Below, piece after piece: positions 1-11,100 of a stretch of DNA of 20,088 nt (positions are counted from its first letter, which is position 1; every line of letters starts with the position of its first letter). Source of the stretch: Saccoglossus kowalevskii (taxonomy: Eukaryota > Hemichordata > Enteropneusta > Harrimaniidae). The DNA is taken from assembly GCF_000003605.2 (NCBI RefSeq), contig NW_003149776.1, positions 37,491 to 57,578 of the forward strand, in the 5' to 3' direction. A program made the translations under genes and the position numbers. The notes beneath the pieces were generated by a model. That model saw nothing but the letters and a program-made list of their open reading frames with translations, did not search any database and was not told the DNA's origin.

Positions 1-306
1 TATGTATATGTACAAAATGTGATACAATTTGATGAATATTACAGCTACGGCTTCAATACCGTAGACGATTTTGGCCCGATCGTCAACAAACATCACCCGT
101 CTCAGGGCTGGCGACTGGAAAAAGACACTGGTGTTCGGTCGAACCGGTGGAAACAAAATCGTCACTCCCAGAATAACTATGCAAAATAACGATCTAAAGT
201 CGAACCATTCGAGCCACAATATTAACATAAAAATGACTTTCGTTGCATTTGACAATGATAAACTTACCGAAAAGCCGTGTTTTTTTCGGTCGGTATAATC
301 CGCCAT
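1..306 (-). CDS. N-terminal part of unidentified, possibly membrane protein (runs off window)
   Basis: On the minus strand an ATG at 306-304 in a good context (AAAATGGCGG) opens a frame of 102 codons that reaches position 1 without a stop. It begins MADYTDRKKHGFS. Two hydrophobic stretches follow, near residues 23-33 and 41-55, then a more polar part with the motif MFVDDRAKIVYGIEA. These features suggest a protein with one or two membrane segments near its N terminus. I do not recognise the family. A strong donor (TCG|GTAAGT) lies at 267-262, so an alternative is a 13-codon first exon (306-268) followed by an intron that stays open in the same frame by chance. The stretch has more CpG and G+C than its surroundings, as expected for a promoter-proximal exon. 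The rest of the gene, if real, lies left of the window. Confidence 0.4.
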   Translation of the reverse strand, partial: MADYTDRKKHGFSVSLSLSNATKVIFMLILWLEWFDFRSLFCIVILGVTILFPPVRPNTSVFFQSPALRRVMFVDDRAKIVYGIEAVAVIFIKLYHILYIYI

Positions 307-307
307 T

Positions 308-328
308 TTATTTGAGTGTGTTTGCCAT
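308..328 (-). other. Short upstream ORF (6 codons plus stop)
   Basis: A minus-strand ATG at 328-326 opens a six-codon frame (MANTLK) that ends in TAA at 310-308, one base before the ATG at 306. If the left-end gene is transcribed from the CRE region, this uORF would be in its leader and could lower translation of the main frame. It depends entirely on the left-end gene being real. Confidence 0.25.
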
Positions 329-342
329 CAGACTCTGCCCGG

Positions 343-368
343 TGACGTCATCATGTGCGCTATAAAAG
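343..368 (+). promoter_or_regulatory. CRE plus TATA box (core promoter)
   Basis: A perfect palindromic CRE, TGACGTCA, occupies 343-350, and a consensus TATA box, TATAAAAG, occupies 361-368, ten bases further on. Together they look like a CREB/ATF-responsive TATA promoter firing rightward with a start near 390. The DNA from about 60 to 460 is also relatively CpG-rich. No convincing rightward coding exon follows. The CRE works in both directions, and the leftward frame starting at 306 lies on the other side, so a divergent promoter is possible. Confidence 0.5.
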
Positions 369-390
369 GAGGTCTGTGATTCGTTGACTA

Positions 391-1700
391 AAATCGTCGA
401 TAGTGGGTCTCGTTGAAATCTCGTTACATAGGCATCGGTTCAGATGTAGGTAGGGCGGAATTAAAAAAATCACAAAATCAAAATCAAAGTAAAATAATAA
501 AATAAAAGGGCATTAATAACAAAAGTAATAAAAAATAAAATTAAAATAAGTTTATAGCCAAAATAATTAAAGCCCGTACACTACATCAGATTTTAATCAG
601 ATTGTTAAAAACACTATGCCACGAAACATTAGTCTTTGTACTTCAAAATTGCTGTCAAAACACAATAGAAATTTTGGGAGCCATCCAAGTACCCGCGACT
701 TAGCCGAATCGCGACTTACCGAGGCGCGACTTAGCGAGGGGCCACTGTATATCAATTATGCATTCCAGTATGAAATTAATGGTAGAGATTGGTTCTGGGG
801 TTTGGCGACAGTGTTGGTTTTAAGAAAAACTGGGAGAGTTCTAATTATCAAACATGGGAGGAGATTGTAGCTCAGAAATGTGAAATTGTTCTGGTAGCTG
901 TCACAGAATACAGTTATCATGTGTGTGTGTGTGTTACAATTTTTATAGTCTTTCTAATTGCAAGAAATATAACTAAATGTTGCAAGGCATGGTTTTAAAT
1001 GTATTATGAAATGATGTCTTGGTAATTAAAATGTGTGCTGACTAAATCGGTTTACTATATTTGCATACAGGTAGATAGTGTACAATAAGTCATTGACACT
1101 ATCTTTCATGCCCAGGTTCATAATTAGGAATGGATAATGATGGCAGTAATTGGAGAACACAAAACAATAGTTGTGATTGTATTTTGATCGTTGCACATTG
1201 ACCTTTGAAATATATTAAAGACTATAAAAAATCAACACCAAAGTATGATATTAAAAAATAATAATTCTAAATATGGCAGTGATCAGTTTATTTATATACA
1301 ACATGTTCTGATTCAAGTTCAAGTTAGTATTTTTCACAATAAAAAGAAATACAATAATCTAGTGTAATAAATTATATTGTAATAAAATAATGAATTTCAA
1401 AACAAAACGGCATGACAATAACAAATGTTCAAAGTAGTTTCTTTAAACCATATTTCAAGTATTTCAAATGACTTGTTGTGAGTATTTTACAGAGATTCTA
1501 TGTATCAACTGGTGATCCAGAAATCAGAAATCTCCTAAAAATATTTATGGAAGATTATCATTTAGATTCTTACATAAAATATGGTTTCCACTTTGAGTCA
1601 AAAAATTATCATATAAATCTATGATGTACATATATTCATATAGCTCTGTAGTTTCCTCTATCAAAGTTTTTCTCTATTTCTCCCTTTGAGTGGCAAATTT
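391..1700. other. AT-rich DNA without a recognised gene
   Basis: No supported exon was seen. The stretch holds a short GT run near 920-933, A/T-rich low-complexity sequence at 460-560, and the small repeat at 694-733. An 84-codon frame at 616-870 runs across that repeat and resembles no family I know, so it is not called as a gene. Confidence 0.5.
694..733 (+). repeat. Three tandem copies of a 15-16 bp CpG-containing unit
   Basis: The word CGCGACTTA occurs at 694-702, 710-718 and 725-733, with periods of 16 and 15 bases. The intervening bases (GCCGAAT, CCGAGG) are related. It stands out because CpG is otherwise rare here. The function is unknown. Confidence 0.7.
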
Positions 1701-1796
1701 AAATCTGGGTAAATTTGTTCTCATTTTTTTTAATTTTCACTGAATTTCTCAGTAATTTTGGACCAAACAGACAAAATGTGACATCGCTTTTAGTTT

Positions 1797-2387
1797 TTGA
1801 TCGAAAATTTTGTTTTTATGCGGAAAAGAACCATTTTTGTTGTGACATTATTGAAACATATGATGAATAAAAATTATAATGTATCACATGATGTTTCCAC
1901 TATAATTAATATTTCCAAAAATGGTTTTTTGTTGTTTGTTCTTCAGAACAACTTATATATTTCCTGTAATTTGCTTTTAGTTTTTGATCAAAAATTTTTA
2001 TGTGGAAATGAACCAACTATAAATGGAACTATTTTGTGGCTGGTGCCAAAGTTTACTTTGGAGCTCAAATGGTTAGAACATATGATCAAACATATTTTAA
2101 AAAATCTAACATCAGAAGATAAAGACTACACTAATATTTTTCATGGAAAAATGTTACTACTTAGAAACACCTACAAAATACAATTCTGTTTTTGCTGTAT
2201 TAGTAGTGCAAGTGCTTATGGTAATTACAGACGTGTTTCTCAAGTCAAACGGAAAAATATTTTAATTTTCCAGTATGTACAAGAAACAGAAATTTGGTCT
2301 TGTGTTCACTTCTATTTGAGATGCGCTTCTAATAAAGCAAATACAGTGCAGTACATCATGCAGTACTATTACTTGAAAACAGACTAG
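1797..2387 (+). other. Long open frame of unknown status (196 codons)
   Basis: The frame stays open for 591 nt in very AT-rich DNA, where a long open run is unusual. It starts at a TTG; the first ATG is the eighth codon. The translation is rich in I, L, K, N, F and Y and shows no domain I recognise. The DNA contains a degenerate direct repeat (about 1788-1834 and 1973-2014), so part of the frame may come from repeated non-coding sequence. It could be a remnant of a mobile element, an exon, or chance. No splice-site or promoter support was found. Confidence 0.15.
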
Positions 2388-2560
2388 TGGTCTGTCAATC
2401 CACAGCTCAATTGTATGCAAATATAAAACGACAAAATAAAATATACAAGATAATCAAAGAAAGCTTAGAAAAAACTCTGTGCTGAGAGTATTGGATGCAC
2501 ATTAAAAATTAATTCAAAATTACTTGAGATATTGATAGAAATTAATTATGCAAATCAGAT

Positions 2561-2719
2561 AATTAATATGAACAGATTTGAGTGTAAAACTAATAAGGTC
2601 TGCGCAATGTAAAAGACCACCTAAGTACCATAAATTAGGTAATTAATATGTATGGCTTTTTACCAAAACCTAATCAAATCTGCGCATTGGCCCAGAGCAT
2701 CTATGTACTACGGTAAGTT
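2561..2719 (+). repeat. 80-bp tandem duplication, diverged
   Basis: Two units begin with the same ten bases, AATTAATATG, at 2561 and 2641. They share TAAT, then TCTGCGCA, and a similar end (CTAAGTAC / CTATGTAC). The period is 80 bp. A partial third unit may precede them near 2541. They are diverged enough to be an old duplication. Confidence 0.6.
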
Positions 2720-2763
2720 TCATCACAAAGTGATATATGATTCTTGAGATAGCAGTGGAACAA

Positions 2764-2771
<8 letters not shown>

Positions 2772-2808
<37 letters not shown>
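2772..2808 (+). repeat. CA dinucleotide microsatellite
   Basis: An uninterrupted run of AC repeats, about 18 copies, is directly visible. The long valine/cysteine runs in minus-strand translations here are artefacts of this array. Confidence 0.95.
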
Positions 2809-2810
<2 letters not shown>

Positions 2811-3887
2811 CAGACGCACTAACTGCAAAGACTCCCATTTTGTGCTTCGTACAGGGGAGTAAAAAATTAACAATTGTGACAGAGGTGTGCAGCAAACATA
2901 CCTATGTACCAATGCAATCTGGCTTCCTTATTTTAATGAAAAATGGAAAAAAAAAATTCATTAAAATTTGAAGTTATTGACACAAAATGAAACAAATCTG
3001 CGTGAGTTCTACATCTGCATCAGGTTGAACAAAACAGAACAATGTTCGAGTACAGCTATTTCTAATCTAATCAACGTACCAAAAAACCGAGGCAAACAGC
3101 AATGGAAATAATCCCAGCACCATCCCGACTGTCCAAACTTAGGACACTTGAGCTAAAATTTAAATACCGTAGCGACAATTTTTTTGTTTTTGAATTTTTA
3201 TTTTTTGGTTTGTCACAACACATTGCTAAGATAAAAACAATATTCCCTACTCGCGATCCCATGCTTCATTGGTTGCCTCAGGTTCACCTGGTTGTTCTGG
3301 TACATGTAGAATAGCAAAACATAGAGGTATAATTCTGTGAAAAAAAACATCACTATTGACAATTGTGCGAATCATTTCCATTTTCTGAACATCACAGTAT
3401 GAGTCATGAAGTTCATATTTGATGGTTTGTGATTGGTCCATGTATCGCCACTTAGCAAGGCCACATGACTGTCATTGTCCTCACCATTAATTGTTCCAGT
3501 ATCTATGCACACGCTAAACAGGTTTCACATCTAAAAGTATCACATTCCTTCATCCTGATCCTTTTAATGTTTTTTTTAATTAAATTAATTTAAACATTTT
3601 TTAATGTTCAAAGAACTTTTAATGTTTCACTCTAATGCAAACATACTATGATTCCAAATTTGTTATACCAGCTTGTTATATCAACAATAGACTTGCAATC
3701 TATAATGACAATATAGATTACGAGATGGTAATTAATCCCATATATCTTAACCAAGAATATTGTCTTGATTCTTTCAGAATTGTAATTACAAACAATCATC
3801 TATATTTTCGATATGGTTGGTCAGAAACGTGCTAACAAAACAATAATTTTAAAGAAACAATTTTTATATTAGTTAAACAGAAAACAC
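2809..3887. other. Intergenic DNA with no supported gene
   Basis: I saw only short frames on both strands, none with a recognisable domain or splice signals. The stretch is AT-rich with T runs (for example near 3180 and 3570). It lies downstream of the TRAF gene. Confidence 0.5.
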
Positions 3888-4040
3888 TATTCTGTTCTGT
3901 TCTGTTCTATTCTATTCTATTCTATTCTATTCTATTCTATTCTATTCTATTCTATTCTATTCTATTCTATTCTATTCTATTCTATTCTATTCTATTCTAT
4001 TCTATTCTATTCTATTCTATTCTATTCTATTCTATTCTAC
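3888..4040 (+). repeat. ATTCT (TTCTA) pentanucleotide array
   Basis: About 30 tandem pentamers run through the array. The first three or four are TTCTG and the rest are perfect TTCTA. The near-perfect 130-bp stretch suggests recent expansion or active length change. The same unit is the one expanded in human SCA10 disease (established knowledge), but nothing here links the two. Confidence 0.97.
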
Positions 4041-4216
4041 ATGTATTTTATTCTACGTCTAGTCTAGTCTTTTTACCCGGTAAAACTAATGTCTAGTTTG
4101 CAGGTATGGCAGGTCTTAGCTAAAAGCTAAATTCTACAAAAAAAAATAAACATATAATTATGTCATCTAAAATACAAATATCCCACATGCTATGTTGCAT
4201 CTCAGGTATGAGGTAT

Positions 4217-4222
4217 TTTATT
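4217..4222 (-). terminator. Candidate polyadenylation signal for the TRAF gene
   Basis: AATAAA reads on the minus strand here, about 725 nt downstream of the TRAF stop codon. Another lies near 4048 inside the tail of the ATTCT array. This would give a 3' UTR of roughly 0.7-0.9 kb. The choice is inference, as no transcript is available. Confidence 0.3.
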
Positions 4223-4945
4223 TACACATGACAGCCATAGAGTTAGGGTTAGGATAGGACAGCAAACAAGTATGCATTCATGATACATTGCAGGGTGATT
4301 GATGAGTTAATGAAATGAATAGACATCTATAAAACAATTATGAAAGTAAATGTCAAAAAATGATTACTGCGAGAAGCGACTTTAAGTATCCCAGTAATAA
4401 TTAAAATGCAAAACAATATTAAATACTTACTTAAAGCCATTCTGCAGTGTACAAGCATTAAAAGCAAGGCAAAAATGTTGCGTGTAAATAAAATACCAAG
4501 ACTGCTTCTGAGAATTGTTGCGATAGCTATATTTTAGGTGAGTGAACAGAGCAATGACTTCATTCAATTTCTGAACATTCAGGTTGCATGATGGCATAAA
4601 AAAATTACATACGCGAGCGCTGATAGTGATTATATATACTAGGTTATTCAGTTCTACTAATTCTAAATTTCTATATCGAATGAAACTCGTGCACAACATA
4701 CAAATGTTTGTCGACACAAAGTGTTTTTTTAAATCTTTGGGGCCACTGTCGTCACCAGAAGTGTATAGTTTGTCATGTTTTCCATCGAAGCGATCAATTC
4801 TTACACTAGTATGAATATGAATCACCAACAGTGAACGATTTCTTTCTATACCAGAGCAGAACATGATTGACACATAGGATGCATGCATAAATACATCCAT
4901 ACTATGGCTGCGGTATAATCGTGATCGAATCGAACGTACGCCAAT
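4223..4945 (-). other. Probable 3' UTR of the TRAF gene
   Basis: This stretch follows the stop codon on the transcribed strand. It contains a 157-codon open frame on the minus strand (4900-4427) with no recognised domain, starting 46 nt after the stop codon. I treat that frame as chance, because it is cysteine/histidine-scattered, AT-driven, and has no better context than the UTR. The UTR extent rests only on the polyadenylation motif. Confidence 0.4.
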
Positions 4946-5170
4946 TCAGGAAATATCTGTAGTGTCCACGATAACTTTGATAAACAGGCAATCATCTTTA
5001 ACATAGGCATGTCGACTACTTTCCAACTGACCAAGCGGCATGAACAGAGGACATCCGCTAGCGATGTTCATATCACCAGTAGGCTTCTTGAAGCTGTTTG
5101 AAGTTGGATCAGGGCGGAAAGCATCGATCACATGCTCTCTGTTATTCTGATCAAGGAGCATGAAAGTCAC
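4946..5170 (-). CDS. TRAF: TRAF terminal exon: C-terminal half of MATH domain and stop
   Basis: The acceptor is CTTTCAG at 5177-5171. The exon is phase 0, with 74 codons and TGA at 4948-4946. It begins VTFMLLDQNNREHVIDAF and ends KVIVDTTDIS. It contains the conserved block MNIASGCPLF and the YVKDD.LFIK strand that closes the TRAF-C beta sandwich. Length and end point agree with animal TRAF2/TRAF3 proteins as I recall them. Confidence 0.95.
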   Translation of the reverse strand: MTFMLLDQNNREHVIDAFRPDPTSNSFKKPTGDMNIASGCPLFMPLGQLESSRHAYVKDDCLFIKVIVDTTDIS

Positions 5171-8100
5171 CTGAAAGAAGACAAAATAAAATGCAGTGAT
5201 AAACTGAAAAGGACAGATGGTTAGTTTGATCTTTTGGATAATGAGCATAACTTGTCTAGGTCAAGTCTCCACTATGTGACCCAACTGAGCTGAAAAATTA
5301 ACCTGTTTTTCTTATCATTTGGGTTTGAAAATGAGGCAAATTTTTTTATACTGCATGGAATAGAGGATTTTGAGTAAAACGAAAGGTATTTTCACTGTGG
5401 ATTGAGCTAAAATTTGGCAATAACCAGAAACTGACACTTGTATTTCATATTTTTAGAGAAAAAATGTCCCAGGTGCACAATTTTGGGGCAGGCAGGCAAG
5501 AGAACTGAAACAAGAATTTTCTGGCCTAAAATCAGATAAGAAAAAGATTTAGAAACTGACACTGAGATTTGAATTTTTCTTTAAACTCTTTTTCAAGAGA
5601 AATGCAATTTTTTAACTAGATATCAACTACTCCCTTTTACAATTTATTGGTTTCAATTTTATCTAATTTAAACAGTTGCTATAGTAATACATACCTATAA
5701 CATTGATACTTTCTACTAAACATGTACAAACTCCAAAATCCGACCCAATTTTCAAGATCAAACAAAATATAAATGTCTCAAATCTAAACATCAACAATGA
5801 ATGCCTACGTTATAATGCAAATATCGCCCTCTAACATTCTCATCAGAAAAACTTTTGTTCGCACAAGATTGCATTCTCTGATATATCGTGATGGTGAACA
5901 TGACGTTTTCCCAGACAATTTTCATTATTGACTGCACTATAAAGCATTTATTTAATAAACTACGTTGATAAATTTGATTTCCACTTAAAATTTGTTTTTA
6001 CTGGTGAGCAATAGGTGGGTAGGAAAAATGTAGAAATTAGAGATAAGAAAGGCTGAGCCCAAATTAAAAAAAAAAATTGTAGAAAAACAATAGAATGATA
6101 TATTTTGGACACCAGAGGGCAGCATATATCTAGGTATTTCACAATGGCATCTTTCAACTACCCGGTAAATAGAGCCTAATTATTAGCTGGATTTTATTTT
6201 CGCTCCAAATGAGCTAAAAAGAGATATTTTTTTTCTATATGGCAACCGCATCGCAAATAAAGTGCTGCTAAAATGTATTCACATGTACCTATAAAATACA
6301 AAAATTGGACATAATCTGAGAATCTCCTGGGATTGAGCAAAAGTTGAAAAAAATCTATCAAGCTAAATTACCTTCACTTGCTACCACATGCACCACTTGT
6401 AGATAAAAAAACAATCAAATTTAAGCACGATTGAGAATATGTATGTGCAATAAGTCATGCAGACAGTGTCTCTTTATTAGAGGTAAACTGTTCAAATTTG
6501 AAAATTGTCTGGGTGATCAAGTAATAAAAGAAAATACAAGTTTAATTAAATTTTTTAGTAACCTTTTGTCTGAATGGCCATCTCAGCAACCCATCAAATG
6601 AACCCCTCATGATGACAAAGAACAGGGAGACATGGTTGCCCTTGCCCATTCCATCTCCATTCAGATATACTCGGGCACACATCTTGTAACCATGGCAACT
6701 GGTGAAGAAGCACGGTGAGTAAATGGATGTAGTACGGCCAGATAAGGCATCATTTCTTTTTCGATTGAAGTCGGTGATTTTCCAAACCAGCACACCATCG
6801 TAAGATGCCAACTCCAGAGACTGAATTCTTAGATCTTGCTCAGCTAAGGCGACATCTTTCAGTGCAATGATACGGTCTTGAGATTTAATTTTCCTTCTCT
6901 AAGGACTCCACCAGATCTCGGTCTTGTTTCCGTTCTCTCTCCATGGCCTGCACAACATTAGCATCTCTCTCAATCTGACCGTTGAGTACGGCAATAATCC
7001 CTTCATACGTTGCAAATTTAGTATCAAGTACGGTTACCTTATTTTTTAGCTCTTCAATTAGTCTCTGTTGCTTTTCTCTCTTGGCATCAACCGATTTATC
7101 GTGAGTTGCACCACCTTGATCTCCATGTTTCAACATATTTGCTATGTCTTTTTCCAGCTTCATGCACCTCTTGCTGATCTTGTCAAGTTCCTTTTCTTGT
7201 GCTTCAAACTTTGCAAACAGTTGCTGCATGGCTTTTTTATCTTTCTTGCTATCTTCAACAAAGCCATGAATCTTAAGATAAGCCTGTAGCAGATATTCTT
7301 GATGATCTAAAATTCCAGTTTCCAAATGAGAAATCAAATCTCCAGCTTGCATCTTAAAAACGAGAAAAAACAACAACACAAAATATAATTAAACCAGACC
7401 TGGCAGACACACCGGAGAGAATTTTTAAGAAATGTTATAAAAATTAATGTACATTTTATATTTGTACCAACTTTGAACAAGATCTACAAATTGTTTAAGG
7501 ACTTATAAAAATAAAACCAACATGGCTGCCAGTTGGCCATTTTGAATCAAATTCACAAAACATACTGATGTGCATCAGCACACATCATGTTCATAAAAAG
7601 TTTGATTAAAATCTGCCAAGGTATGCCAGAGAAACAGGTGATACAATAAAATTAGCAACTCACTTACTGTAAAATACTTTATTTTAGCTGAAATAAATTT
7701 TTGCTGAATACACATTTTGGGTGTTTTGTATGATATTTATTTTCACTGATTTTTGACAAGTTGAATGTAAAATATAGTAAAAAAAGTATATTCGCTGGAT
7801 TTTATTTTCACTGAATTTCAGCGAAAATTAATTCCCAGCGAAAATAAAGTACTGTAGAATACTTTATTTTCGCTTGGAATTTATTTTCGCTATTTTCGCT
7901 GAAGGGTTGATTCCGTGAAAATAAAATCCGGTAAATATACATTTTTTCCTATATTTTACATTAATCTCATCAAAAAATCAGTGAAAATAAATTCCAAGCA
8001 AAACGCCCAAAAAGCCTTTTCAGTGAAAATAAATTCCAGCGAAAATAAAGTATTCCACAGTATTCTACAGTATTTCGCGTATATTATGTTTATGGTTTGA

Positions 8101-11100
8101 TGTGCACCCTGGAACAAATTGTGTCAGTTTGAACCTTTTGTGATATCGGTTTGTCGTAGATTGGAAGAACTTTAATATAATAATCATATTTACAGTGTTC
8201 TTTTACATACGTGTATTAAAAGTGGGATGTACTGCACTGCTTCGTAAACTGTTCCAAAAGTGACATACTGTAAAATGATTAATTTTCACTGGGTTTTAGC
8301 ATTTCAGGCATATTCAGTGGGTTTTAAATTCATGGTTTTATCATTTAGATAATGTGTTCCATGCTAAATTTTACATATTCACTGGGTTTTAATTTAGCAC
8401 ATTTCCCAGTCAGCGAAATAAAGCATAATTAAAACACAGTGAATAATTAATTTTTTTACATTACATCATTTTGTTATTTCTATGTCACATCATAAAATTG
8501 CGTAGCCCAACATGACTAGCTACATCACAGAATCTACAATGGATATATGAGCTGTGATTGGTCAATCCAATTTCACGAATGTGGTTTAAACAATTTTATA
8601 CCTTACACAGTACATAATGACTTATCAAATCGTCCCTTTATTATTAGGTTATCATGAGAATGAACACAAAGCATTATGGAATTGAATCGACTTCAAATGT
8701 GTGCTGGTTGATACATGCACTTTGTGCATACTTTGTGGTATATTATTTCATCAACATCTTCACTTTTTTTTCCCTTGGCATTGCGATAGTAAAATGCTCT
8801 TAGTAAAGTAGAATATTGACTTCGAAAAAATAAATAAATAAAAAAGAAAGTTATGCAAGGTATGATCGAGTTTTTCTGACGAAGTCTGGACTGACAAAAA
8901 TACTGACAATTGATAAACAGGCATTGCTTGCGATAGGAAGTTTATCAACCGTTATATCAGAATGGTCAACAGGTCATGGAAAGTCGTGTCATATTTGCTT
9001 AATATTTTTTCAATACAATTAATATTTCACAAAAGATATATACATTTCGGACAGTTTTGTGCAAAATGTGTCAAATGAACGAGTTTTTAAGCGACAACGT
9101 TGCAATTCAGTTAATTTGCACACATCAATGTAGCCATTGTATTGATTTTACTATACACAAAATCTGAACAGTTTGAATCGTACTAATAACATGTTTGCAG
9201 CACCCTCAAATGGCAGAACAAAATGTTTGAGTGGACTTTTAACTATGAAATTATCTCTGTAATTTATAATTACGAAAAAAACTGTACATACATGCCTGAA
9301 AAGTTTAAATACATTACCTGTGCATTACATCCAATGACCTTGTAACTGCATGGTAGGAGTTTCTTTTCACAGTCTCCATTTGTTGGGTCTTGATGTTCTC
9401 TCAACTTCACAACAGAATTTATGAAAATAATAAACACATACATAAAAGTTGTCATCAAACTGCAAGAACTATTACATAATGTGTTTTTTTGCAATAATCA
9501 AAATCAAAAAGTCTTATTTTTAACTTTCATTTAATCTTTTTACCACCCAAATTATTCTGCACTTTTTTCTTATATTCTTCAATATTTCTGGAAATGAATC
9601 CTAATTTTGGAACCAACAGACAAAATTTTCAGTATTTACTCCAAAAAAATTGGTTATTTTTCGCAATCTTCTGAAGAAAAATGAAGACTATAAACGCAAA
9701 TATTTTGTGAATTTGTGATGAAAAAAGGGAACTGGTGGTCAAAAGGTTAATTAAATTTTATTTTCGTCAATTTTGACGTACTTTATTTTATATAATTTAT
9801 TTAATGACATAACATTAGAATGATTGATAATGAGACAATACACAAAAAACAAGTAATATAACCATAGTCTATGATATAACAAAGCAAAAAAAACCACACA
9901 CAGAAAATACAATTAAAAATAAAAATGAACAGAAAATCAAAGAATTTGGAAGATCAATAGATGACATCAATATGGGAGGTCGCTGTCTAGATTTGAAACA
10001 GATTCACAAATATTGGTCTAAAGGAATTTAATTTGTAGAAATGAGACTTAAATTGGAAACTGTCAGACAGTACATAAGTCAATGACTATTAAAAAACTTT
10101 ATTTTCAACGTCAAATTATTGCGAAGATTCATGGAGAAAAGAAAATGGATTTAAGCTACATATTATAGTTTTTCTGTTGACTCTAAAATTAGGGTTCATT
10201 TCCAGAAATATTGAAGAAAATAAGAAAAAAGTCCAGAATAATTTGGATGAGAAAGTCTAGTGGTAAAAAGGTTGAGGTAGGGAGCCCTCTACAGCAAAGT
10301 ATTGAAAGGCAGTGGAATTATAGAAACTATTAAGTAAGTTATTAGTACAGATTTAATGGTCATGTGACAATTATCGCTTAATTCTTTGACAGAAATTACA
10401 CTAATCAATTGAACAATTAAACGCAGCCACTAACAACAACTTTCAATCTGATTTTCCTTATATTAGATATAGTAGCTGTGTTCACAGTGGGCAACTGCTC
10501 TGCATCAAGATAGAGGTGTAATCTTTTATGTTTGTGTCATGACGAATGACACCAGTCAGCATATGCACAATAACTGAGCATTGTGCCGACTGGGCTCCGA
10601 CTCTAACCACAAATGTTTCAGTTAAATCCATCTGGATCCGGATCAAGTTCAATACGAGCGAGACCGGGCTATTATTCTGTAAAACTAACATACACACCAA
10701 AAAATTCTCTTGCTCCAGCTTTCAGAAGTTCATTTATTGTTAAGCAGAATAAACTTCAAAAAGCTTGCTTAATGGATGATTATCGCCCAGCAGGGATTAA
10801 GATCAAGTTTATTTGTATGACTATACACATTTTTAGGGAATTGGAACTCAATAAACTGTCGACTAAATACTGTAAAATGACTAATTTTCACTGGGTTTAA
10901 ATTTCACTGATTTACCATTTCAGGCATATTCAGTGGGTTTTAAATTCACGGTTTCGTCATTTAGATAATGTGTTCTATGCTAAATTTTACATATTCACTG
11001 GGTTTTAATTTAGCGCATTTTCCAGTCAGCGAAATAAGCTAAATTAAAACCCAGTGAATAATTACCCCTTTTACAGTATACTTCTCAGTTAACTCTATGA

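Larger units (their letters stand above)
7353..9317 (-). other. TRAF intron (1965 nt) with MITEs
   Basis: The donor is CAG|GTAATG at 9317-9316 and the acceptor TTTTTAAG ends at 7353, phase 0. It holds the inverted MITE pair (7665-8072), one copy of the second MITE (8266-8463) and a diverged copy of the hairpin repeat (about 8641-8750). Confidence 0.85.

Noticed and set aside
616-870. 84-codon plus-strand frame downstream of the CRE/TATA promoter
   Set aside because: It spans the tandem CGCGACTTA repeat, has no recognisable domain and no conserved start context.
2670-2912. Minus-strand frames with long CV repeats
   Set aside because: They are translations of the CA microsatellite.
4241-4257. 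Telomere-like GTTAGGGTTAGG
   Set aside because: It is under two full units; too short to call an interstitial telomeric repeat.
4427-4900. 157-codon minus-strand frame downstream of the TRAF stop
   Set aside because: It lies in the probable 3' UTR, shows no recognisable domain and has no splice signals or better start context.
5427-5564. Short direct repeat AGAAACTGACACT
   Set aside because: Only 13 bp, with no wider similarity; likely chance or very old.
6181-6260. Possible further full MITE copy
   Set aside because: Only about 20 bp near the left matches the 7665-8072 element clearly; recorded only as a fragment in the intron entry.
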